Assembly: GCF_000317105.1 (NCBI RefSeq)
Contig: NC_019693.1
Span: forward strand, 6,325,227-6,389,226
Length of the DNA: 64,000 nucleotides
Direction: 5' to 3'
Source: Oscillatoria acuminata PCC 6304
Lineage (GTDB): Bacteria; Cyanobacteriota; Cyanobacteriia; Cyanobacteriales; Laspinemataceae
The translations under genes were made by a program, and so were the position numbers. This document shows positions 46,988 to 55,673 of this stretch, piece by piece. The notes beneath the pieces are model-generated. The model saw only the letters and a program-made list of their open reading frames with translations. It was not told the origin of the DNA and did not search any database. Positions within the stretch are counted from its first letter, which is position 1; every line of letters begins with the position of its first letter.

Positions 46988-47345
46988 GTAGGGGCGTATT
47001 GCATACGCCCTCTTGGGCGCAAGCATTGCGCCCCTACGGACTCATTACACGGACCCATTCCATTGTAGGGGCGTATTGCATACGCCCTCTTGGGCGCAAG
47101 CATTGCGCCCCTACGGACTCATTACACGGACCCATTCCATTGTAGGGGCGTATTGCATACGCCCTCTAGGGCGCAAGCATTGCGCCCCTACGGACTCATT
47201 CCACGAACCCATTCCATTGTAGGGGCGTATTGCATACGCCCTCTAGGGCGCAAGCATTGCGCCCCTACGGACTCATTCCACGAACCCATTCCATTGTAGG
47301 GGCGTATTGCATACGCCCTCTAGGGCGCAAGCATTGCGCCCCTAC
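46988..47345. repeat. BIME array: five paired REPs at 77-bp period
   Basis: Five 50-bp units at 46988, 47065, 47142, 47219 and 47296, separated by 27-bp spacers that are almost identical. Each unit is GTAG + GGGCGTATTGCATACGCCC, a 4-base joint, then an inverted second REP (on the other strand GTAG + GGGCGCAATGCTTGCGCCC). Both halves form hairpins and both carry the GTAG tetranucleotide. Units 1-2 have joint TCTT, units 3-5 TCTA. Identical spacers rule out CRISPR. Confidence 0.93.
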
Positions 47346-47592
47346 AGCTTTGGGGCTTTTCCAATGGCACAGCGGGACCAACTCACTGAAACCTTAAAAA
47401 TTTTAACTCATTGAGCTATAGCAGACCCTTTCCAGTTAAAATGACCTACTGCAACAAGTCTGCCCGGTAGACCGAGGAGAGCGAGATTGCAGTGCGATCG
47501 CCCCCTCCATCGGTCCGACCCAGACCCCGTTGCCGCCCGAAACTCCCCGGTAAGAGGAGACTGCTGTTGTTTGTTGCACCTAAAAGCTGACC

Positions 47593-49176
47593 ATGCCCAA
47601 GGTTCTTGTCTCCGATCCCATAGACCAAGCTGGACTGGATATCCTCTCCCAAGTTGCCCAAGTTGACGTGAAAACAGGGCTATCCAACGAAGAATTAGTT
47701 CAGATGATCCCCGAATACGATGCCCTGATGATTCGTTCGGGGACCCGCGTCACTCAAGAAATTATCGAAGCCGGTAACCAACTTAAAATTATTGGTCGTG
47801 CCGGAGTCGGTGTGGATAATGTCGATGTTCCCTCCGCCACCCGCAAAGGGATTGTGGTGGTGAACTCCCCGGAAGGAAACACCATTGCTGCGGCTGAACA
47901 CGCTCTGGCGATGATGCTCTCCCTTTCTCGCTACATTCCTGATGCCAATCACTCGGTTAAAAATGGCAAATGGGACCGCAAAAGCTATGTCGGTGCAGAG
48001 GTTTACAAAAAGACCCTCGGCATTGTCGGATTAGGCAAAATTGGCTCCCATGTTGCCGCAGCGGCGAAAGCCCTGGGGATGAAGTTGCTTGCCTATGATC
48101 CCTTTATTTCCCTCGAACGGGCGGATCATCTCGGATGCCGGTTAGTCGATATGGATTTACTATTCCGGGAATCCGACTACATTACCCTGCATATTCCCAA
48201 AACCTCAGAAACGGCTAATCTGATTAATGCCGAAGCGATTGCCAAGATGAAACCCACCGTGCGGATTATCAACTGCGCTAGAGGGGGAATTATTGATGAA
48301 GCGGCGTTAGCTGATGCATTGAGAGAGGGACGAATTGGGGGTGCAGCCCTTGATGTGTATGAAAATGAACCCTTAGAAGCGGATTCTCCCTTACGGAGTC
48401 TGGGGAAACAAGCGATTCTGACGCCGCACTTAGGGGCTTCTACGGCGGAAGCGCAAATCAATGTGGCGATCGATGTTGCTGAACAAATTAGAGATGTCCT
48501 GCTGGGGTTACCGGCGCGATCGGCGGTGAATATCCCCGGTTTGTACCCCGATGCCTTGGAAAAACTCCGTCCCTATCTGCAACTCGCCGAAAACCTCGGC
48601 AATTTGGTGGGACAGTTGGCTGGGGGTCGAGTCGAATTGCTGAATGTCCGTCTCCAAGGCGAGTTGGCGGATAATAACAGTCAACCGATTGTGGTGGCGG
48701 CCCTGAAAGGGTTACTCTCCCAAGCATTACGAGAACGGGTGAATTATGTGAATGCCAGCATTGAAGCGAAAGAACGAGGCATTCGGATTATTGAAACTCG
48801 GGATGGTTCCATTCGCGACTATACGGGTTCTCTGCACCTAGAGGCTAAGGGTGCGCTTGGGGATCACTCGGTGACGGGGGCGCTGTTAGGGGATGGGGAA
48901 ATTCGGATTACGGATATTGATGAGTTTCCGATTAATGTCCCGCCCACCCATCATATGTTGTTTACTCGCCACCGGGATATGCCGGGAATTATTGGCAAAA
49001 TTGGCTCGTTGTTGGGCAGTTTTAATGTCAATATTGCCAGTATGCAGGTGGGTCGCAAAATCGTGCGCGGGGATGCGGTGATGGTGTTGAGTCTGGATGA
49101 CCCCCTGCCGGAAGGGATTTTAGCAGAAATTATGAAGGTTCCAGGTATTCGGGATGCCTATACGGTAATGTTATAG
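47593..49176 (+). CDS. serA: D-3-phosphoglycerate dehydrogenase
   Basis: A 527-residue SerA, which oxidises 3-phosphoglycerate to 3-phosphohydroxypyruvate with NAD+ in serine synthesis. The N-terminal substrate domain (1-100 and 285-315) surrounds a Rossmann domain with GIVGLGKIGSHVA. Catalytic residues appear in NCARGGIIDEAAL and the ITPHLGAST His. A long C-terminal extension holds the intervening domain and an ACT domain (about 455-527, HRDMPGIIGKIGSLLGSFNVNIA), typical of serine-regulated type. Start ATG at 47593. prmA follows on the same strand after 253 bp. Confidence 0.97.
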   Translation: MPKVLVSDPIDQAGLDILSQVAQVDVKTGLSNEELVQMIPEYDALMIRSGTRVTQEIIEAGNQLKIIGRAGVGVDNVDVPSATRKGIVVVNSPEGNTIAAAEHALAMMLSLSRYIPDANHSVKNGKWDRKSYVGAEVYKKTLGIVGLGKIGSHVAAAAKALGMKLLAYDPFISLERADHLGCRLVDMDLLFRESDYITLHIPKTSETANLINAEAIAKMKPTVRIINCARGGIIDEAALADALREGRIGGAALDVYENEPLEADSPLRSLGKQAILTPHLGASTAEAQINVAIDVAEQIRDVLLGLPARSAVNIPGLYPDALEKLRPYLQLAENLGNLVGQLAGGRVELLNVRLQGELADNNSQPIVVAALKGLLSQALRERVNYVNASIEAKERGIRIIETRDGSIRDYTGSLHLEAKGALGDHSVTGALLGDGEIRITDIDEFPINVPPTHHMLFTRHRDMPGIIGKIGSLLGSFNVNIASMQVGRKIVRGDAVMVLSLDDPLPEGILAEIMKVPGIRDAYTVML

Positions 49177-49429
49177 GAGGAAAAGTTTCCTGAAGGCAGA
49201 GGACGGGTTTTAGGTCCCCGGTGTCAGGGTCAGCTCGATCGCAAACCGGATCAAAGGTGTGCTTTGAATCCCGATCCGCGCAATGGAACGGTGATTCGGT
49301 GAGGGATAGAACCCGAAAACCGTTGATGGCTGAAAGCGTTTGACTCTGACCCGGTGCGATCGCCGGCCCATCTGCTCTGATCAAAGGACAAGAAAGCAAC
49401 CGCAAATCAGGACTCTGAACTCACGGGCT

Positions 49430-50317
49430 ATGGCTAACAACTGGTGGGAAATACAAGTGCTTTGCGATCCCGCGTTAGAAGATTTGGTCTTTTTACGAGT
49501 GGAAACTTTTGGCTGTCGCGGTACTGCCAGTGAGATGAAAGGCCATTCCTGTTTAATTTCAGCTTATCTACCCCAGGAACAGGCGCATTTATTGGATTTG
49601 GCGGCGTTGTCTTTACTCTTCCGTCAAGATGCTCTGTGTGTAAATCTGCCGATTCCCGCAGTCCAGTGGAATCTGATTGAGGAGGAGGATTGGTCCAGTA
49701 GTTGGAAGCAACACTGGCATCCTGAAGAAATTGGCGATCGCTTTGTGGTTAACCCCGCATGGCTGCCTATTCCTGAAACCGATCGCCTGGTGTTACAATT
49801 GGACCCCGGTGTTGCTTTCGGCACTGGCGCTCATCCCACCACCCAACTCTGTCTGGAGGCCCTGGAAATGCGCCTCGGATATGAAGAAACCCACGCGACG
49901 ATCGCGGATATTGGCTGTGGTTCGGGGATTTTATCCATTGGGGCAATTTTACTCGGTGCCAAGCAAGTTTATGCCGTAGATATTGACCCTCTGGCGGTCA
50001 AATCCACTCGGCGCAATCGGGAATTAAATCAGATTGATGAGTCGCTTTTACAGGCTCAATTGGGCAGTATTGAGATGATTAAACAACTCAGTCCGGAACC
50101 TGTGGATGGGATTGTTTGTAATATCCTCGCCGAAGTGATTATTGATTTAATTCCCCAAATGGATGCAATTTCTAAACCCAGCACTTGGGGCATTATTAGC
50201 GGGGTTTTATTAGACCAAGCCAAACCCGTGGCTGATACTCTGGAACAATATGGGTGGGTGGTGGCGACTCTCTGGCGACGCAAAGATTGGTGCTGTTTCA
50301 CGATTCGCCGCAACTAA
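49430..50317 (+). CDS. prmA: Ribosomal protein L11 methyltransferase
   Basis: A 295-residue SAM-dependent methyltransferase that trimethylates ribosomal protein L11. The N-terminal substrate-recognition domain (1-100, [14 protein letters not shown]) is followed by the catalytic domain with [21 protein letters not shown] and the SAM motif [13 protein letters not shown]. The post-motif [10 protein letters not shown] is the family's substrate loop. The frame extends upstream to 49340, but the ATG at 49430 gives the usual N-terminus. Its TAA overlaps by two bases the stop codon of the convergent gene. Confidence 0.95.
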   Translation: MANNWWEIQVLCDPALEDLVFLRVETFGCRGTASEMKGHSCLISAYLPQEQAHLLDLAALSLLFRQDALCVNLPIPAVQWNLIEEEDWSSSWKQHWHPEEIGDRFVVNPAWLPIPETDRLVLQLDPGVAFGTGAHPTTQLCLEALEMRLGYEETHATIADIGCGSGILSIGAILLGAKQVYAVDIDPLAVKSTRRNRELNQIDESLLQAQLGSIEMIKQLSPEPVDGIVCNILAEVIIDLIPQMDAISKPSTWGIISGVLLDQAKPVADTLEQYGWVVATLWRRKDWCCFTIRRN

Positions 50318-50907
50318 TCTTTCATGTAATTCTGGACTAGGGGACGAGCGTAAATATAGAAATAGGCGATCGCTGATAATCCGGCGATCGCCACCATCAG
50401 TCCTTTGCCAATAGAAGAATCCACCCCGGGAAAACTCACTACGGTTGCCACCCACACCGCCAGCACTTCTACCCCAGCGACAATTCTCCCATAATGCTGC
50501 GGATCCCAATAGGAAATCGGACTAATCAGACGATAATCGCTCAAAGGAAAAAAGTGCCGATGGGCGTCATCATGATGAACGGGCAAATCTCCCAATGAAT
50601 GAAACACCATACTCATTAAGATAAATTTTCCCGTTTCCCAACCGCAATAATCAGCCAAAATTGCCGCAAAAATTGCTACAGGAATGGAATGAAATAATGC
50701 AACCCAATTTTGCAACCCCGGTTGCCAATAACCCTCGCTCCAAATTTGACGTTCGGGCAGTTTTTTGATGAATTTAGCCCAACCATAAAACAAAAAGATC
50801 GGAAGGTCCGGAAGAATTGCACCCACGGCGATCGCCAGATTCGCTTGGGGTTGGGAAAACTGACTGAACACAGCGAGATTGACGATCGCGTGACTGGGTG
50901 TATTCAT
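50314..50907 (-). CDS. DUF457/YdjM-like membrane protein
   Basis: A 197-residue membrane protein with the N-terminal [10 protein letters not shown] motif, [12 protein letters not shown], and a His-rich loop [20 protein letters not shown]. These features are typical of the LexA-regulated, metal-dependent hydrolase-like (DUF457) membrane proteins. About five membrane helices. The conserved His and Asp residues suggest a metal site near the membrane; no substrate is known. ATG at 50907. It converges with prmA and their stop codons overlap. Confidence 0.8.
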   Translation of the reverse strand: MNTPSHAIVNLAVFSQFSQPQANLAIAVGAILPDLPIFLFYGWAKFIKKLPERQIWSEGYWQPGLQNWVALFHSIPVAIFAAILADYCGWETGKFILMSMVFHSLGDLPVHHDDAHRHFFPLSDYRLISPISYWDPQHYGRIVAGVEVLAVWVATVVSFPGVDSSIGKGLMVAIAGLSAIAYFYIYARPLVQNYMKD

Positions 50908-51050
50908 TAGGCATGGCTTCAGTATATCCGTACTCCCGGTTAGGATATCCCATCACGGCCTCAATTTGCTACCCCTCCGCTACATCAGGGTTACAAACCG
51001 CAAGTACAACCGATTGAGAGTCGCATCAACTTCAAGTTATCCCCATTCCC

Positions 51051-51368
51051 TTACAGCAGGGATTCAAGTTTGGGAATAAGCTGTTCGGCGCTGAGAAATC
51101 CCTCAAATCGCTGGAGTGGTTTGCCATTTTTAAATAGAACTAAGGTCGGCAAGGCATAGATTCGATGCTCTGTTGCTAAGTCCTGGTATTTCTCCGTATC
51201 AATTTTAACGACCTGAATCCGATTTTTTAAACGAGCATTCACTTCATCCAATACGGGACCCATCATTTGACAGGGACCGCACCAAGCAGCGTAAAAATCC
51301 ACCAGCACAGGTACTTCTGAATCGGTGAGCATTTCTTCAAAACTGGCAAACTGTTTTTTAACGGTCAT
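51051..51368 (-). CDS. trxA: Thioredoxin
   Basis: A 105-residue thioredoxin with the redox-active WCGPC and the cis-Pro region YALPTLVLF. It reduces disulfides in target proteins, in photosynthetic cells using electrons from ferredoxin or NADPH via a reductase. The whole length matches classical thioredoxins with no extension. Start ATG at 51368; monocistronic. Which cyanobacterial thioredoxin type it is cannot be told from the sequence alone. Confidence 0.96.
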   Translation of the reverse strand: MTVKKQFASFEEMLTDSEVPVLVDFYAAWCGPCQMMGPVLDEVNARLKNRIQVVKIDTEKYQDLATEHRIYALPTLVLFKNGKPLQRFEGFLSAEQLIPKLESLL

Positions 51369-51591
51369 AGACTTAAACGGCTCTTTTGAACCGAGAATTA
51401 CAATATCTCTATGATAGCTAGAGCATTAATATCCGGTGGAGGGAGATAAGAAAGAGATGGATTCCAAGGGGGGAACCCGACTGGGTACAAGGTATTTATA
51501 CTGGTCATCAACGGTTAAAGGGTTGATTTGAAATAATGAAAATGATAGCAAAATTAGGGAGAATATTGAGGCAAGATTAGGATCAATAACG

Positions 51592-52419
51592 ATGGGATTA
51601 AATATTGGCATTATTGGCTGTGGTTATGTGGGTACATCGGTGGCACGACGATGGCGGGAGGGTGGACATAGTATAACCGCTACGACAACCCGGACCGATC
51701 GCCGAGAGGAACTGGAACAGGTAGCGCAACAGGTGGTGGTGCTCCAGGGGAATGATTCGGAGGCCCTAGCATCCCTGGTCCAAAACCAAGATGTGATCCT
51801 GTTAAGCGTGGCAGCGTCCAGGGGAGGGGATTATCAAAAAACCTATCTGGAGACAGCGAAGACCCTGGTGCCGGTATTGCAGCAATCTCCCAGAGTTCAA
51901 CAGGTCATTTATACCAGTAGCTCGTCGGTATATGGGGACCACCAGGGCGCGTATGTGGATGAAACCACCTCCCTGGCACCGGGGAATCAGAATGCGGAGG
52001 TGTTAGCTCAGACGGAGCAGGTTTTGCTAACCGCCCAAAGCGATCGCCTAAAGGTCTGTATTCTACGGTTGGCGGGAATTTATGGACCCGATCGCGAACT
52101 GTTGAAAATTTTTAGTCGCTTTGCGGGCAAGACTCGTCCCGGCAGTGGGGAATATTGGAGTAATTGGGTTCATTTAGAGGACATTGTAGAGGCGATCGCC
52201 TTTGTCTGTCTCCACCGTTGCCAGGGGATTTACAATCTGGTGAATGATGTCCCCCGGCCAATGCGCGAACTCATGGATCGCCTCTGCGAAGTCCACAATC
52301 TGGCTCCCATTTCCTGGGATCCCTCGGTTCCCCTAGAGCGGTCTTATCATGCCAGACTCTCGAATCAGAAACTCAAAAATGCCGGGTTTCAATTCCAGTA
52401 TCCCCAAACCCTGCTGTAA
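51592..52419 (+). CDS. NAD-dependent epimerase/dehydratase-like protein (SDR)
   Basis: A 275-residue extended short-chain dehydrogenase/reductase-like protein. The Rossmann motif GIIGCGYVGTSVARRW binds NAD(P). A TSSSSVYGDHQG stretch supplies the Ser/Tyr region of the active site, although the canonical YxxxK is not evident (the following residues are AYVDETTSL). NWVHLEDIVEAIAFV is the usual epimerase substrate-domain motif. Similar proteins are annotated as NAD-dependent epimerases or YeeZ-like. Substrate unknown. ATG at 51592. Confidence 0.85.
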   Translation: MGLNIGIIGCGYVGTSVARRWREGGHSITATTTRTDRREELEQVAQQVVVLQGNDSEALASLVQNQDVILLSVAASRGGDYQKTYLETAKTLVPVLQQSPRVQQVIYTSSSSVYGDHQGAYVDETTSLAPGNQNAEVLAQTEQVLLTAQSDRLKVCILRLAGIYGPDRELLKIFSRFAGKTRPGSGEYWSNWVHLEDIVEAIAFVCLHRCQGIYNLVNDVPRPMRELMDRLCEVHNLAPISWDPSVPLERSYHARLSNQKLKNAGFQFQYPQTLL

Positions 52420-52757
52420 GGCGATCGGCACTTCAAGAGGACCCCACCCTAACCCTCCCCTTGCCAAGGGGAGGGGACCGGAAGTAAAAAACCTACCATT
52501 GTAAGACCCCCCAACCCCCTTCCCTCATAGGGAAGGGAGAGAATCAAAGCCCCTCCCCTCTTAGGGGAGGGGTTTGGGGAGAGGTCTCTTTCATGATTCG
52601 CCAACAGAGTCCTTGAGGGTGCGGGTTTTTAGAGACTCAGAATCTATACAGAAAACATGAGACACGCTCGCAACATCTGAAGCGGCGTGTCTCTCAACAA
52701 CATAAATTTTTTCTAACCCAGGTAAATTATTAATACATTAATAGCCGATCGGTTGCC
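52420..52757. other. Intergenic region with C-rich dispersed repeats
   Basis: Fragments of the dispersed C/T-rich repeat (AACCCCCTTCCCTCATAGGG and CCCCTCCCCTCTTAGGGGAG) cover about 52440-52590. No gene seen. Confidence 0.6.
52659..52693. terminator. Weak hairpin between convergent genes
   Basis: GAGACACGC pairs with GCGTGTCTC (9 bp, 17-nt loop) between the SDR gene and the zinc-ribbon gene, which are convergent. There is no long T tract directly adjacent, so termination is only possible. Confidence 0.4.
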
Positions 52758-52979
52758 TTATGCAATGCTGCGAACCTCACGTTTGGATTGTCTTGATGAG
52801 CGAGAGGAAATCGTGGATAGATCGATTAAACGTTCTAACTCCTGTACGCGCTGACGAGGTTGCATTACCATTGCAGCCAGATCCGGCATTTCTTGCCAGC
52901 AATGGGGACAGAACCAATAAACACCACTATGACGAGCGTGACGGAGTAAGGCACTAGAGCAGCAAGGGCAATTGTTCAT
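52758..52979 (-). CDS. Small zinc-ribbon protein
   Basis: A 73-residue protein with two C-x2-C pairs (CPCC at 4-7 and CPHC at 24-27), the arrangement of a zinc ribbon. A short helix (about 43-55, RQRVQELERLI) and a basic Ser/Arg-rich tail follow. Similar small proteins are common in cyanobacteria with no known role. ATG at 52979. Confidence 0.75.
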   Translation of the reverse strand: MNNCPCCSSALLRHARHSGVYWFCPHCWQEMPDLAAMVMQPRQRVQELERLIDLSTISSRSSRQSKREVRSIA

Positions 52980-53093
52980 GATTTTTAAACCTGTTTGAGA
53001 TATAGAGAAAAGTCAGTAGAAACTTGTAGAGAGAAATGTGCTTTTTTTAAATCCTCCGTGATTTTACGGAGGAAACTCGGTAGCTGACTCGGG

Positions 53094-53321
53094 TTAATTT
53101 CTACCCAGACGGCCTGCTTTAGAGAAGTAAAATTTATCTAAACCGAGGACGAGTCCGATAATGAATAACTGCACGAACCAAGGTGCCAAAGCAAACCCCC
53201 AAATAAAGCAAACCACCGCCGTTAAAGCTGCTAGTACAAAGGGAATATCACTAGAAGCTCGTAAGTAAATCCAGACGGAGCCTATCGAGATGGTTAAGAG
53301 GGTTAGGTAGGCGGAGGGCAT
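53094..53321 (-). CDS. Small two-helix membrane protein
   Basis: A 75-residue protein with about three hydrophobic stretches (4-20, 27-45 and 47-63), ending in a basic FYFSKAGRLGRN. It resembles small conserved cyanobacterial membrane proteins of unknown function. ATG at 53321; the zinc-ribbon gene follows on the same strand after 114 bp. Confidence 0.65.
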   Translation of the reverse strand: MPSAYLTLLTISIGSVWIYLRASSDIPFVLAALTAVVCFIWGFALAPWFVQLFIIGLVLGLDKFYFSKAGRLGRN

Positions 53322-54407
53322 GGCTAGGGACTCCTGGCACTTATCAAGAGGACAGTCCGAGCTGAATTAAGCTCTATGATTGAAGTTAAAGCAAGAATGT
53401 GAAGATAGCGTGAAGAGACGAGGAAAAATCGAGATTTTTTATTTTTTTTTTGAGTAAAGCATTTTCCGCCAGAGTTTAGGTCTTTTCCCCACTCTTTTTC
53501 GCCATCAGCTACCTAGAAAACTGAGAAGATGTCCAGCAGGGATCGCTAAATATGGGCTGAGAATGAAGGCTAACTCTCATGATTAGGGATCCCCACCAGG
53601 TCTTTTCTCCTAATCTGCTGTCTCTTATAGAAGTTAATAAAAGTTGATAAATAAGTGAGTGTTTAATCTATCTAAAGGATGATTTTCAGGTCTAAAAAAT
53701 AAAAGACTAAAACTTGCCGGGGTTTAAGTAGCCGTAAAGCCTCGCTTCGGGGATCAATTGACCGTGATTCAGCGGGTCGGAGTCAGATGGGCTGACTTTT
53801 GCGATCGCGTGGGTTAGGTAATTCCCTCCTTTAATTGTTATAGAAAAAGGGCGGGAATCGGTTTTGGAGGGGGGGGGAAGAGGAAGCGAGGCAAACAGGG
53901 TCAGGCTACCCAGGGATTTTCTGGCCTATGCCGTAACGCCTGTTCCAGAAACAATGCGATCCCCGGACCTATGCAATCAGTCACGAGGGTAAAGAAGGTC
54001 TTTCCCCATCCTGAGCTCTAAAGCACATCTCATAGCAGTTTGTGTAATGACCTGGGAGGCTTCGGAGGCTTCACCTCTAACGGGTTGGGTAGAAATCATT
54101 GCGTTCTCCTATCAAGGGCATCTCAATGTAGGGGATAATTGGGCAAGCCGGATTACTCCCCCGGATGAATCTGATTGCCATGATGATTTAGACTCGCGAT
54201 ATAGAGGGATTCCGCCCCTCCCTACCGGACTCGCGAGAGTTTATAAGGATGAAGTTATGCTAATTTTTGGATTGTTTAGGATACTGTTTGGGGTTAAAAA
54301 ATGAATGAAGAAGATTAGGAACCGCTTAAAACAGTGGGGAAGATTGACGGGTCAGGGGAGAGCAGATTACGGGAAACTTTTAATTTTCGTTGAGTATAAT
54401 TACGCCG
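53322..54407. other. Long gene-free region
   Basis: About 1.1 kb with no supported gene. It contains homopolymer runs (ATTTTTTTTTTG near 53445, GGAGGGGGGGGG near 53870) and GC-rich potential stems around 53700-53800. A short plus-strand frame near 54047 has no family support. An RNA gene cannot be excluded. Confidence 0.5.
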
Positions 54408-54451
54408 AAAAAAAATTCCCCCGTCCCTCATGAGTGGTCCAGGGTCGGGGG
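54408..54451 (-). terminator. Rho-independent terminator of the DUF1816 gene
   Basis: On the minus strand, CCCCCGACCC and GGGACGGGGG form a 10-bp stem with one mismatch. It is followed by AATTTTTTTT, 47 bp past the stop codon of the DUF1816 gene. Classical GC stem plus T tract. Confidence 0.85.
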
Positions 54452-54497
54452 TAAAAATTGTTAGAGTAAAAGGAATTACAACTGCCAATTCCTCTTT

Positions 54498-54749
54498 TTA
54501 CAGGTCATTGGCGATGGTGAGTTCAGTCGGTTGGCAGCGGTGAATGTAGACAGCAAATCCTTGAGCACCTTCACTTTCGAGGTCCTCAAGGTAGCCCCCT
54601 TTATAGCACTCGGCTTCTTTGGCGCTCATAAACGGACCAAAGTAGTAAGTACAGGTGGGTTCTGCGGTAACGATTTCAATCCACCAAGCAATTCCCAGCT
54701 TTTCCAAATAAGAAGTAAAAGCTTGTTCAATGGTGTCTGCTATTTTCAT
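54498..54749 (-). CDS. DUF1816 protein
   Basis: An 83-residue protein with the family core WWIEIVTAEPTCTYYFGPFMSAKEAE. DUF1816 proteins are cyanobacterial and resemble CpcD-like domains of phycobilisome linkers in length and style; their role is not settled. I use the ATG at 54749, with GGAG nine bases upstream, rather than the TTG just before it. A clear terminator follows. Confidence 0.85.
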   Translation of the reverse strand: MKIADTIEQAFTSYLEKLGIAWWIEIVTAEPTCTYYFGPFMSAKEAECYKGGYLEDLESEGAQGFAVYIHRCQPTELTIANDL

Positions 54750-54884
54750 CAACGCGCTCCGTGATCTGTGGATCTATACTTATGAAGGTGATTGTACGCA
54801 AAAAAGAGTTGGCGAACCGCTAATGGGGACACATTTTAAAAAATAATCATAAAGAAGTTGTGAATCAATCAGGGATAGGGAAAA

Positions 54885-55265
54885 TTACGACTCCCAACCG
54901 AGAGCCGAAGCCACCTGAGCGGCTAGATTCATGGGTTCAAACGGCTTGGCAATCACCGAGTTGACTCCCAGTTCTGAAAAGCGGCGCTGATCGGCATAGA
55001 GAACTTTGGCGGTGAGCAAAATTACGGGGATCTGTTGGGTCGAGGGATTAGCCTGGAGCTTTTTAAAGGTTGCAGGGCCATCCATATCCGGCATCATCAC
55101 ATCTAGGAGAATCGCATCCGGCTGTTTGGCTTCAGCCACCTGGAGTCCCTCGTTACCGGAACTGGCGGTGAGAACTTCCCAACCTCCAACCATTTCTAGG
55201 CTGAGTTGAGCCACTTCCCGGATATCATCTTCATCATCAATCACTAAAATTCGTTTAAAACTCAC
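54885..55265 (-). CDS. Single-domain response regulator
   Basis: A 126-residue CheY-like receiver with no output domain. Acidic residues are in VIDDEDD, phospho-Asp55 in AILLDVMMPDMDG, the Thr in LLTAK, and Lys in VIAKPFEP. The start is the GTG at 55265, because AGGAGGT (55270-55276) lies at ideal spacing; the upstream ATG-like extension is unlikely. It lies 408 bp downstream of, and on the same strand as, the giant multi-PAS kinase, a plausible phosphate donor. Confidence 0.93.
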   Translation of the reverse strand: MSFKRILVIDDEDDIREVAQLSLEMVGGWEVLTASSGNEGLQVAEAKQPDAILLDVMMPDMDGPATFKKLQANPSTQQIPVILLTAKVLYADQRRFSELGVNSVIAKPFEPMNLAAQVASALGWES

Positions 55266-55673
55266 GCAGACCTCCTGAAACAAATGGCCGCCCTGACTCG
55301 GACGAACCGGGGCGAAAAATTAAACATTACACAGGGGAGGAAGATCCCCGACTGGAGGTTTACCCCAAAACTGGAGAAAACCGAGACCTGGCATGGACAC
55401 CATGACAGGATTGATCCCTTTCGCCCGAAGATGTTAGGGGAAAATGTATCCGATCGCCGCAGGATTAAGAGCAAAAGATGATCCCTCGTTCGCACAGGGT
55501 TCCGTTGGGAATCCTTTAACTGGGGATTGAGCCTTGGCCTCAATGGTGGAAACACCTTACTATATTTTAACGGGCAAGAGGTCACCAACCGGGCAACTTC
55601 CGGATCTTCAGGGATCCACCGAACCCATCGTCCCTCCCACCCAAGGGCGAGGGAGTTGAAGGATGGGAGAGAA
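55266..55673. other. Intergenic region between kinase and receiver genes
   Basis: A 408-bp gap on the same strand. No gene or obvious hairpin was recognised. Confidence 0.4.

Noticed and set aside
46988-47345. Array of regular repeats resembling a CRISPR
   Set aside because: The 27-bp intervals are nearly identical to one another, the repeat is a double palindrome and there are no cas genes. It is a BIME/REP array next to a RAYT.
54047-54304. Plus-strand 85-codon frame in the long gene-free region
   Set aside because: No ribosome binding site, no family resemblance, irregular composition.
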